Origin: an uncultured Acetatifactor sp.
Lineage (GTDB): Bacteria; Bacillota; Clostridia; Lachnospirales; Lachnospiraceae
Assembly: GCA_947644185.1 (NCBI GenBank)
Contig: CANRZC010000053.1
Location: 1 to 10,716, forward strand
DNA: 10,716 bases
Reading direction: 5' to 3'
A program made the translations under genes and the position numbers. Shown piece after piece: positions 1 to 6,205 of the stretch (the stretch's first letter is position 1; each line of letters opens with the position of its first letter). Below the pieces are notes generated by a model that ran no database searches, was not told the DNA's origin, and saw nothing but the letters and a program-made list of their open reading frames with translations.

Positions 1-127
1 CTGGAAATTTTTAAGCGGCTCTATTTAGAAGGGCAGGAGATAGAGTATGTGGCAGTACAGATCTACCGGCAGTGTCAATGGCATTAGCGGTAATGTAGAT
101 ATGAATATCAGCTACCTTGGCTATTAA
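1..127 (+). pseudogene. 3' remnant of a GH25 muramidase gene (partial, apparently broken)
   Basis: From base 47 to the TAA at 125-127 the reading frame encodes MWQYRSTGSVNGISGNVDMN followed by ISYLGY. This is the conserved C-terminal end of a GH25 (Chalaropsis-type) lysozyme, with the last beta strand and the Asp-Met-Asn motif. It matches the end of the intact GH25 protein at 4326-5609 in 18 of 26 residues. Going upstream in the same frame there are stops at 26-28 and 41-43, so the frame cannot continue to the left as it stands. The other two frames of bases 1-46 do not give a convincing GH25 sequence. I infer a decayed or frameshifted paralogue, or a recombination remnant. Only the last 127 bases are visible, so a sequencing error in an otherwise intact gene cannot be excluded. 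Confidence 0.65.
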
Positions 128-138
128 ACCGACCTAGA

Positions 139-167
139 AAAAGGATGGCTGTCACAGTCATCCTTTT
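139..167 (+). terminator. Intrinsic, probably bidirectional, terminator hairpin
   Basis: Bases 139-151 (AAAAGGATGGCTG) pair with 155-167 (CAGTCATCCTTTT) around a 3-base loop, giving a 13-bp stem with one G-T wobble. It has an A run on the left and a T run on the right, so it could act on both strands. It lies 11 bases after the GH25 tail stop codon and separates that remnant from the next gene. Confidence 0.75.
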
Positions 168-217
168 CATGCTGTATGAGGACAAGCTGTGGAAGATAAA
201 GGAGAAGACGCAGAAAA

Positions 218-2053
218 ATGCAAGCTTTGATTTTTGGGCTTATGATGCCCGTGATACCTCTGATAATCCGAAGGCTGTACAAAAAGGAAGAGAATTTGAC
301 AGCAAGGCAGACAATATTGCGGTATGTGATCTATGCTCTGTTGACCACACTGCTTACCAGTGTCATTATGGTGTTTTTATGCGATGAGGGAACTTCTCTT
401 TTGGAAAAGATAGATAAGTCTCCTATGTTTGCACTGAAATATGCATTTTTAGAGGCTGTATCGGCTGGGCTTGTAGCTGGGGCAGAGTGGGTATATACCA
501 CAGGGAAGATAAGAGTGGCGGTAGAGTGGGAAAACTATCGCCAGTTAGGAATTGTAACCTTTTGCAGGAAAATTTTGTTCCCAGTGGGCCTGTATTTGCT
601 GGCAGCGCTGGTGATAGGCCTGAACTTCAGCCTGATGTTCGACAATGTGGTATGGGGGGATGAGGCTTATTCCTGCAATGCCATACGAAATGGACTGGAC
701 GGTATTTTTCAGATTTTGACACTGGAGGAGAACCATCCGCCCCTGCATTTTCTGTGGCTAAAAGCCTTTGCAGAGCTGTTTGGCTATTCTATTCCCGTGT
801 ATCATTTTGCATCCTTCGTGCCCTTCTGCATAGGGATTCTGTGGGCGGTTACTTTGCTGCGCAAGCGTTACGGCAATTTGCCGGCAGCTTTTTTTGTGAT
901 GATATCTGGCCTGTCAGCCCCCTGTCTGGAATACAACATGGAGATCCGAATGTACGCACTGGCTTTCCTGGGTGTGGCAGGATGCTACTACTGTGTGTCC
1001 CGCATATTGAATGGCAGCAAGGTGGCGGGCTGGATTGGCATGGTATTCTGGGCGGAGATTGCAGCATATTCCCATTACTACGCTCTTGTAGCTGTGGGTA
1101 TTATGATATTCGTGGCAGGGGTTGCCACCCATCTGCGGTACAGGGGACGGACATGGATAAAAGCTGTGGTGGCAATGGTGGCATTTATCGCTATCTATGT
1201 GCCCTGGCTGAGCCAGCTGTTTCGCGCCACAGAAAGCGTCAGCAGAAATTGGTGGATGACAGAGATCGAGGGCATCGGAAAAAGCTTTACCATGATAGGC
1301 TGTGGAGCTAGCATGAGCAAACTGATTTTGGGCTTTTTGCTGGTGATAGCATTGATACTGTTTCTCACAGAATCTTCTTTCTTCCAGACAGAGAAAAAAG
1401 AAGAGAAGCTCTTGATTCGCATTAAAGTGCCGTCCATTAAAAATTGGTCCACAGAAACCTATCTTTTGGCAGTGGGCCTGCTGACCATAGTGGGAACATT
1501 GATTTTTTCCTATGGGATCAGTGTGTTTATGACACCTCTTGTGACAGGCAGGTATCTGTACCCGCTCTGCGCTATTACAGCGATTATGCTAGTGGCAGGC
1601 TCAAAGCGTGTGCTTGAGCACCTTACCTTTTCCAGAGCACAGCTGGCTAATTGGGGAAAAGGGGCGCTGGTACTGATTTTGGCCGTTCTGTTGGTCAAAG
1701 GCATAGAGAACTTTCAGAGTTATAAGACAAAAGTGGAGTATGAGGACGCAAGGACAGAGGAGATTCTGTATTACATCGGAGAAACAGACGAAGACACCCA
1801 GTTTGTGAGCAATGGCATTCAGCATATTGGGTGGACCGTGCTCCGCTACTATTTCCCTGAGGCAGAAATTATCAATGGCAATTACTCCATGGCCACTTCA
1901 GATGATGTGTGGTATTGCTCCCCTGGCCTTCTGGATGACAATGCCGTCCAGGCGGTGACGGAAATGGGTTACACCATCACAGCAAACTATGGAGAACAGC
2001 AGCTGGGAAAATACCCCTTTATCCTTTACCATTTTGAAAGGCTGTCGCCGTAA
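218..2053 (+). CDS. Polytopic GT-C-type glycosyltransferase (PMT_2/GT39-like)
   Basis: This 611-residue integral membrane protein has roughly a dozen hydrophobic segments. After the segment at about residues 118-138 comes an acidic loop with W-G-D148-E149-A-Y-S, then H173-P-P-L-H-F, and later an E-I-R-M-Y-A-L motif and S-H-Y-Y-A-L. This is the usual arrangement of GT-C enzymes of the dolichyl-phosphate-mannose mannosyltransferase/ArnT type, where the first-loop Asp-Glu is catalytic and the donor is a polyprenyl-phosphate sugar. The last ~110 residues form a soluble extracytoplasmic tail. By inference it decorates the exported glycan or a wall polymer outside the membrane; donor and acceptor cannot be read from the sequence. 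Residues 1-115, with about three extra membrane segments, precede the canonical fold. The ATG at 218 has AAAGGAG at 198-204, a rather long 13-base spacing. The ATGs at 242 and 245 are weaker alternatives. Confidence 0.8.
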   Translation: MQALIFGLMMPVIPLIIRRLYKKEENLTARQTILRYVIYALLTTLLTSVIMVFLCDEGTSLLEKIDKSPMFALKYAFLEAVSAGLVAGAEWVYTTGKIRVAVEWENYRQLGIVTFCRKILFPVGLYLLAALVIGLNFSLMFDNVVWGDEAYSCNAIRNGLDGIFQILTLEENHPPLHFLWLKAFAELFGYSIPVYHFASFVPFCIGILWAVTLLRKRYGNLPAAFFVMISGLSAPCLEYNMEIRMYALAFLGVAGCYYCVSRILNGSKVAGWIGMVFWAEIAAYSHYYALVAVGIMIFVAGVATHLRYRGRTWIKAVVAMVAFIAIYVPWLSQLFRATESVSRNWWMTEIEGIGKSFTMIGCGASMSKLILGFLLVIALILFLTESSFFQTEKKEEKLLIRIKVPSIKNWSTETYLLAVGLLTIVGTLIFSYGISVFMTPLVTGRYLYPLCAITAIMLVAGSKRVLEHLTFSRAQLANWGKGALVLILAVLLVKGIENFQSYKTKVEYEDARTEEILYYIGETDEDTQFVSNGIQHIGWTVLRYYFPEAEIINGNYSMATSDDVWYCSPGLLDDNAVQAVTEMGYTITANYGEQQLGKYPFILYHFERLSP

Positions 2054-2074
2054 AGCATGTTTTCTAGATGTTTA

Positions 2075-2083
2075 TGTTATACT
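2075..2083 (+). promoter_or_regulatory. Candidate extended -10 promoter for rmlB
   Basis: TGTTATACT is a TG-N-TATACT extended -10 element lying in the short gap between the GT-C gene stop (2053) and rmlB (2116). Transcription would start near 2090, leaving a leader of about 25 bases. No good TTGACA-like -35 box is present at 16-18 bases upstream. That is tolerable for an extended -10 promoter but keeps confidence modest. Confidence 0.4.
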
Positions 2084-2115
2084 AATATCAGCTCATTTAC
2101 AGGAAGGAGAGAAAA

Positions 2116-3198
2116 ATGCGTACTTATCTTGTGACAGGAGGCGCCGGCTTTATCGGCTCCAATTATATTCACTACATGTTTCGAAAATATGGTGACGAAA
2201 TCCGCATCATTAATGTAGACCTCTTGACCTATGCAGGAAACTTAGAGAATCTAAAAGAGGTGGAGAACAGGCCTAACTATACCTTTGTAAAGGCAGATAT
2301 CTGTGATAAGGAGGCTATATCCCGGATTTTTGCTGAAAATGACATTGACCGCGTAGTACATTTCGCGGCGGAGAGCCATGTGGACAGGAGCATCCGCAAC
2401 CCGGAAGTGTTTGTGCGGACCAATGTGCTTGGCACTGCAGTGATGCTCAACTGCGCAAAGGCGGCCTGGGAGCTGCCAGACGGAAGCTTTAAGCCGGACA
2501 AGAAATTCTTGCACGTGTCCACAGACGAGGTGTATGGATCCCTGCCAGACGATGAAAATGCCTTTTTCTATGAGACTACGCCTTATGATCCCCACAGCCC
2601 TTATTCTGCAAGTAAGGCTGGGGCGGACATGCTGGTGAAGTCCTATATGGATACTTACCATTTCCCGGCCAATATCACCAACTGCTCCAACAATTATGGC
2701 CCCTATCAGTTCCCGGAAAAGCTGATCCCCCTGATTATCAACAATTGCTTACAGGGGAAAAAGCTTCCCGTATACGGCGATGGCAAAAATGTCAGAGACT
2801 GGCTCTATGTGGAGGATCATGCAAAGGCCATTGACATGGTGCAGGAGCAGGGAGAGCTGTTCCAGACCTACAATGTAGGCGGACATAATGAGAAACAGAA
2901 TATCGAAATCATCCACATTATCATCGAAACCCTCCAGGAGATGCTGTCGGATGAGGACCCCAGAAAGGCACATGTGACCACAGACCTGATAACCTATGTG
3001 GAGGACCGCAAGGGACATGACCGCAGATATGCCATTGCACCGGATAAGATCAAGTCAAAGATAGGGTGGTACCCGGAGACCATGTTCAAGGAAGGTATCC
3101 GCAAGACTATCGAATGGTTCTTTGCACATGAGGACTGGATGAAAAATGTGACCAGTGGTGACTACCAGAAGTATTACGCTGACATGTACGAAAAGTAA
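2116..3198 (+). CDS. rmlB: dTDP-glucose 4,6-dehydratase
   Basis: This 360-residue protein of the extended short-chain dehydrogenase family converts dTDP-glucose to dTDP-4-keto-6-deoxyglucose in the cytoplasm, the second step of dTDP-L-rhamnose synthesis. The NAD-binding glycine motif T7-G-G-A-G-F-I-G is at the N terminus. The catalytic T136-D137-E138 triplet sits in S-T-D-E-V-Y-G, and Y163-S-A-S-K167 gives the Tyr-x-x-x-Lys pair. Length and motifs are typical, with no sign of damage. The start at 2116 has AAGGAG at 2104-2109, six bases upstream. It is separated from the other rml genes by a terminator-rich gap and has its own promoter candidate, so it may be a separate transcription unit. The gene is also called rfbB; the product feeds RmlC, encoded 2.4 kb downstream. 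Confidence 0.96.
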   Translation: MRTYLVTGGAGFIGSNYIHYMFRKYGDEIRIINVDLLTYAGNLENLKEVENRPNYTFVKADICDKEAISRIFAENDIDRVVHFAAESHVDRSIRNPEVFVRTNVLGTAVMLNCAKAAWELPDGSFKPDKKFLHVSTDEVYGSLPDDENAFFYETTPYDPHSPYSASKAGADMLVKSYMDTYHFPANITNCSNNYGPYQFPEKLIPLIINNCLQGKKLPVYGDGKNVRDWLYVEDHAKAIDMVQEQGELFQTYNVGGHNEKQNIEIIHIIIETLQEMLSDEDPRKAHVTTDLITYVEDRKGHDRRYAIAPDKIKSKIGWYPETMFKEGIRKTIEWFFAHEDWMKNVTSGDYQKYYADMYEK

Positions 3199-3207
3199 GG
3201 AATTGAA

Positions 3208-3237
3208 AAATGGGGACGAATCACATCGTTCCCATTT
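3208..3237 (+). terminator. Terminator-like hairpin after rmlB
   Basis: AAATGGGGACGA (3208-3219) pairs with TCGTTCCCATTT (3226-3237) around the loop ATCACA, a 12-bp stem with one G-T wobble. It starts nine bases after the rmlB stop. The run of five T bases at 3244-3248 is six bases beyond the stem, so it may stop transcription less sharply than a textbook terminator, or may protect the 3' end of the rmlB mRNA. Confidence 0.6.
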
Positions 3238-3285
3238 GGCGCGTTTTTATATTATAGGAAAGTTCTACGCAAAAGTAACGCCGGC

Positions 3286-3304
3286 AAAGTTGCGAAGCAA
3301 CTTT
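3286..3304 (+). terminator. Short GCGAAGC hairpin, first of a tandem pair
   Basis: AAAGTTGC (3286-3293) pairs with GCAACTTT (3297-3304) around a GAA loop. The GCGAAGC apex is a known exceptionally stable mini-hairpin motif. A short T run (3302-3305) ends the stem. It sits immediately before the stronger terminator at 3306-3333. It may be a first terminator or a structural element; the function is inferred. Confidence 0.5.
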
Positions 3305-3305
3305 T

Positions 3306-3333
3306 AAGTGCCGCTCTCTTGCGGCACTTTTTT
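3306..3333 (+). terminator. Intrinsic terminator upstream of rmlA
   Basis: AAGTGCCGC (3306-3314) pairs with GCGGCACTT (3321-3329) around TCTCTT, a perfect 9-bp GC-rich stem ending in six T bases (3328-3333). This is the clearest factor-independent terminator in the window and marks the boundary between the rmlB unit and the rmlA operon. Confidence 0.85.
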
Positions 3334-3340
3334 ATGCACA

Positions 3341-3420
3341 GGCCCGCACAAAGGTAATATGCCGCTTAGGCGGCGTGCGGGCCGCGCGGCGAGTAGTGGA
3401 GAAGGGCATTCCCCTACTCG
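3341..3420 (+). other. Structured leader: branched palindrome plus stem-loop ahead of rmlA
   Basis: GGCCCGCAC (3341-3349) is perfectly complementary to GTGCGGGCC (3375-3383). Inside it GCCGC (3361-3365) pairs with GCGGC (3370-3374) around TTAG, and an 11-base unpaired stretch (3350-3360) sits on the 5' side. Seven bases later CGAGTAG (3390-3396) pairs with CTACTCG (3414-3420). Its inner part can extend by GG/CC and GAA/TTC pairs with small bulges around the loop GGGCA. Both structures lie between the terminator at 3306-3333 and the rmlA start at 3467, with no open frame that looks real. They could be a leader RNA structure, a dispersed palindromic element, or a regulatory site for the export operon. 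I do not recognise a known riboswitch or T-box core here, and I see no convincing -35/-10 pair. TATTAT at 3250-3255 lacks a -35 box. Confidence 0.5.
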
Positions 3421-3466
3421 ATTCTGTAGACTGTGCAGTAGAAAAAGAGGAAAAGGGAGGACTTTT

Positions 3467-4336
3467 ATGAAGGGAATTATATTGGCAGGCGGATCTGGCA
3501 CCAGACTCTATCCTTTGACAAAGGCAGTATCAAAACAGATTATGCCAGTGTACGATAAGCCCATGATCTATTATCCTATGTCCACACTGATGCTGGCAGG
3601 GATCCGGGAGATTTTGATTATCTCCACACCCAGGGATCTTCCTGTGTTTCAGGAGCTTTTGGGGGATGGACATCAGCTGGGCATGGAATTGTCCTATGCG
3701 GTACAGGAACAGCCCAGAGGCCTGGCAGAAAGCTTTCTCATAGGGGCGGACTTTATCGGCGCTGACCGGGTGGCGCTGGTGCTTGGGGATAACATCTTTT
3801 ACGGACAGAGCTTTTCCAAAGTGCTGAAGGAGGTGGCATCCAGAGAGAAGGGCGCTACCATTTTCGGATATTATGTTCGGGACCCCAGGGAGTATGGGGT
3901 GGTGGAGTTTGACGAGAACGGCAAGGCTCTCTCCATTGAGGAGAAGCCCGAAAACCCCAGAAGCAATTATGCCGTGCCAGGGCTGTATTTTTATGACAAC
4001 GACGTGGTAGAAATTGCAAGGTCTGTAAAGCCCTCTCAGAGAGGGGAGCTGGAGATCACCAGCATCAACAACGAATATTTGCGCCGGGGGACCCTTCGGG
4101 TGGAGACTTTAGGCCGGGGCTTTGCATGGCTGGACACGGGAAATCATGATTCCCTTTTGGACGCGGCAGACTTTGTGGCAGCCTTCCAGAAACGGCAGGG
4201 GCTTTATATTTCCTGCATTGAGGAAATTGCCTATAAGAGAGGCTTTATTGACAAGGAACAGCTGCTTGCTCTGGCCCAACCCTTGATGAAGACAAATTAT
4301 GGAGCGTATCTGGTAGAGGTAGCAAATGGACTCTAA
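3467..4336 (+). CDS. rmlA: Glucose-1-phosphate thymidylyltransferase
   Basis: This 289-residue nucleotidyltransferase joins dTTP and glucose-1-phosphate to make dTDP-glucose, the first step of dTDP-rhamnose synthesis, in the cytoplasm. The N terminus M-K-G-I-I-L-A-G8-G9-S-G-T-R13 is the signature nucleotide-binding loop. It is followed by S-K23-Q-I-M-P-V-Y-D-K31-P, then L-G-D108-N109 for metal and sugar binding, and E-K-P near residues 159-161. Length is exactly that of the family. The frame stays open upstream to 3308, but 3467 is chosen because GGGAGG lies at 3455-3460, six bases before it, and because the signature loop then begins at residue 3 as in homologues. It is the first gene of the packed block running to the end of the window. 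Its last 11 bases overlap the following muramidase gene. The gene is also called rfbA. Confidence 0.96.
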   Translation: MKGIILAGGSGTRLYPLTKAVSKQIMPVYDKPMIYYPMSTLMLAGIREILIISTPRDLPVFQELLGDGHQLGMELSYAVQEQPRGLAESFLIGADFIGADRVALVLGDNIFYGQSFSKVLKEVASREKGATIFGYYVRDPREYGVVEFDENGKALSIEEKPENPRSNYAVPGLYFYDNDVVEIARSVKPSQRGELEITSINNEYLRRGTLRVETLGRGFAWLDTGNHDSLLDAADFVAAFQKRQGLYISCIEEIAYKRGFIDKEQLLALAQPLMKTNYGAYLVEVANGL

Positions 4337-5609
4337 ACTGCGCAGGATGGCAATCCTAGCTTCACTGAGTGTGATTTTGCTGGTATCTCTATTGGTGCTG
4401 TATACCAACAGGGATACAGGCGGGAACGGGGCACCAGCGGGAACTCCAAGGCCCCAAAACACAGAAGAATCCTCAGGCAGTGAGGCTGGCACAGAAAATA
4501 ACGGTGTGGTGAATGGGCAGATAGGCAATGACCTATCCGCCTTTCTGAGGGACGACACCTTTTTTGACCCAGAGAGTAACCCCATATTGGAAGCGGCGAA
4601 GGACAATGCCAACAGACTGTCCATGGTGGTCACCTCTGTGGAGAAGGATCTGCGCATTCAGATTGTGGACAGCCAGGGGAATTTAGTCACAGGACAGAGC
4701 TTTTTCGTAAAGCTGGAGGGGCTGGGAGAATACAAGGATCTGGATAAGGACGGCATTATCTATATCGGAGATTTGGCGGCTGGAGAGTATTATGTGGAGC
4801 TGATGCCCATGGAAGGGTATCGGATGCCAAACAACGAGACAAAGGTGCGGGTGAAGGATAAGGTGGAGTATGTGGCCATTGATGATATATCCCTATTGCT
4901 GTTGACAGAGGCGGACATTAATGTGCAGGAGGAGGATACTGCTGTGGCAGACGCTGTGGCGGATGCTGACAAGACAGAAATCCAAAAACTGCAGAAATCC
5001 ACAGCCAATTCCAAAGTGGGCATAGACGTGTCCAAATGGAACGGTGAGATTGACTGGGACAGAGTGAAGAATGCTGGTGTGGAATTTGCCATTATTCGAG
5101 CTGGCTACCGAGGCTCCACCACCGGCGGACTGGTGGAGGATTCCTGCTTTGTGGCCAATATGCGCGGTGCTGCTGCCAGCGGTGTCCCTGTGGGTGTATA
5201 TTTTTTTACCCAGGCAGTGAACGAGGTGGAAGCCGTGGAGGAGGCCTCTGCGGTGCTGGCACTCATCAGGGAATATCATTTGGACTATCCTGTGTTTATC
5301 GATACCGAGGGCGCAGGTGGAAATGGACGGGCGGACAATTTGGACGTGGACACCAGGACCCTGGTGTGCGAGGCCTTTTGCCGTACCATTGCCAATGCCG
5401 GTTACACAGCGGGGGTCTACGCCAGCCGGAATTGGTACAATAACAATCTATATACACAGAAGCTGGAGAACTATTGTATCTGGTTGGCAGAGTACCGAAG
5501 TGCGCCGCTGTATCAGGGGTATTACCATATGTGGCAGTATACCTCCAAAGGAACTGTGGACGGCATTGCGGGAAATGTGGACATGAATGTCAGCTATCTG
5601 GCGCCATAG
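4326..5609 (+). CDS. Membrane-anchored GH25 muramidase with SpaA/Cna-B-like domain
   Basis: This 427-residue protein is predicted to sit outside the membrane. Basic residues K-L-R-R precede one hydrophobic segment (about 8-26) with no clear signal peptidase site, suggesting a type II anchor. A Ser/Gly/Asn/Glu-rich linker follows. Residues about 100-190 look like a beta-sandwich of the SpaA/Cna-B type, with D-K-D142-G-I-I-Y-I-G-D-L-A-A-G-E-Y-Y and E-G-Y-R. A charged, Ala/Asp-rich linker leads to a GH25 domain from about 231 to the end: G-I-D234-V-S-K-W, F-I-D326-T-E328-G, and V-D419-M-N. These match the family's catalytic acidic positions, so it should cleave the beta-1,4 MurNAc-GlcNAc bond of peptidoglycan. 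The ATG lies inside the end of rmlA (11-base overlap, different frame), with GAGG at 4316-4319, implying coupled translation. By inference it opens the wall for polysaccharide insertion or trims wall-linked glycan. Confidence 0.88.
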   Translation: MDSKLRRMAILASLSVILLVSLLVLYTNRDTGGNGAPAGTPRPQNTEESSGSEAGTENNGVVNGQIGNDLSAFLRDDTFFDPESNPILEAAKDNANRLSMVVTSVEKDLRIQIVDSQGNLVTGQSFFVKLEGLGEYKDLDKDGIIYIGDLAAGEYYVELMPMEGYRMPNNETKVRVKDKVEYVAIDDISLLLLTEADINVQEEDTAVADAVADADKTEIQKLQKSTANSKVGIDVSKWNGEIDWDRVKNAGVEFAIIRAGYRGSTTGGLVEDSCFVANMRGAAASGVPVGVYFFTQAVNEVEAVEEASAVLALIREYHLDYPVFIDTEGAGGNGRADNLDVDTRTLVCEAFCRTIANAGYTAGVYASRNWYNNNLYTQKLENYCIWLAEYRSAPLYQGYYHMWQYTSKGTVDGIAGNVDMNVSYLAP

Positions 5610-5650
5610 GCCAGGAACATAGAAGGATAAGGGAAGGAGAGGTTTGCGAG

Positions 5651-6202
5651 ATGGGAAAGATTCAGGTGGAGACATGTGGGATAGAGGGGCTGAAGGTTAT
5701 CACCCCTGCGGTATTTGGTGATGCCAGGGGATATTTCTATGAGTCCTATCACTATGAAGCATATAAGGAGGCCGGGATTCCCCAGGTGTTCGTCCAGGAC
5801 AATCAGTCCTCCGGGAGACGGGGGGTTTTGCGAGGGCTTCATTTCCAGAAACAATTTCCCCAGGACAAGCTGGTGCGTGCCATCCGAGGGGAGGTATTTG
5901 ACGTGGCAGTGGATTTGAGGGAGGGGTCCCCTACCTTTGGCAAGTGGTACGGTGTCCTGCTGTCTGAGGAGAACAAAAAGCAGTTCTTTGTGCCAAAGAA
6001 TTTTGCCCACGGGTATCTAGTGCTGTCAGATTATGCGGAATTTTGTTACAAATGCACAGACTTTTACCATCCAGGCGATGAGGGAGGGATTGTCTATGAT
6101 GACCCTGCCATCGGCATTGAATGGCCCATTCCAGAGGGAATGGAGCTGGTGATGCTAGAGCGGGACAAGAACTGGGGCGGTTTGGACAGTTTTAAGAGGT
6201 AG
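5651..6202 (+). CDS. rmlC: dTDP-4-dehydrorhamnose 3,5-epimerase
   Basis: This 183-residue cupin-fold enzyme epimerises dTDP-4-keto-6-deoxyglucose at C3 and C5, the third step of dTDP-L-rhamnose synthesis. It has the family core G-V-L-R-G-L-H64-F-Q with the catalytic His. It also has the preceding F-V-Q-D-N-Q-S motif, C-Y-K-C-T-D-F-Y, and the paired aspartates D150-D151 followed by P-A-I-G-I-E-W-P. The position that is often His in the D-N-H-S motif is Gln here, a conservative variant that I do not read as inactivating. The start at 5651 is preceded by AAGGAG at 5634-5639. The frame is open further upstream into the muramidase gene, but residues before M1 have no family match. The gene is 41 bases downstream of the muramidase and 3 bases upstream of the permease. 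Also called rfbC. Confidence 0.95.
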   Translation: MGKIQVETCGIEGLKVITPAVFGDARGYFYESYHYEAYKEAGIPQVFVQDNQSSGRRGVLRGLHFQKQFPQDKLVRAIRGEVFDVAVDLREGSPTFGKWYGVLLSEENKKQFFVPKNFAHGYLVLSDYAEFCYKCTDFYHPGDEGGIVYDDPAIGIEWPIPEGMELVMLERDKNWGGLDSFKR

Positions 6203-6205
6203 GAC

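Noticed and set aside
145..387. 80-codon open frame on the + strand beginning MAVTVILF
   Set aside because: Its start lies inside the terminator hairpin at 139-167, no ribosome binding site precedes it, and most of it overlaps the GT-C gene in another frame.
754..1311. 185-codon open frame on the + strand inside the GT-C gene
   Set aside because: No ribosome binding site and no family features; it is an alternative frame of the glycosyltransferase.
3341..3420. Possible tRNA-like or riboswitch structure
   Set aside because: There is no T-loop GTTCGAATC-type sequence, anticodon arm or acceptor arrangement, and no T-box or other riboswitch core that I recognise; I keep it only as unassigned structured DNA or RNA.
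3308..3466. N-terminal extension of RmlA by 53 codons
   Set aside because: The extension would start within the terminator stem and read through the hairpin region. The canonical RmlA start with a good binding site is at 3467.
5474..5650. N-terminal extension of RmlC by 59 codons
   Set aside because: It lies within the muramidase coding sequence and has no RmlC similarity; the ATG at 5651 gives the normal family length.
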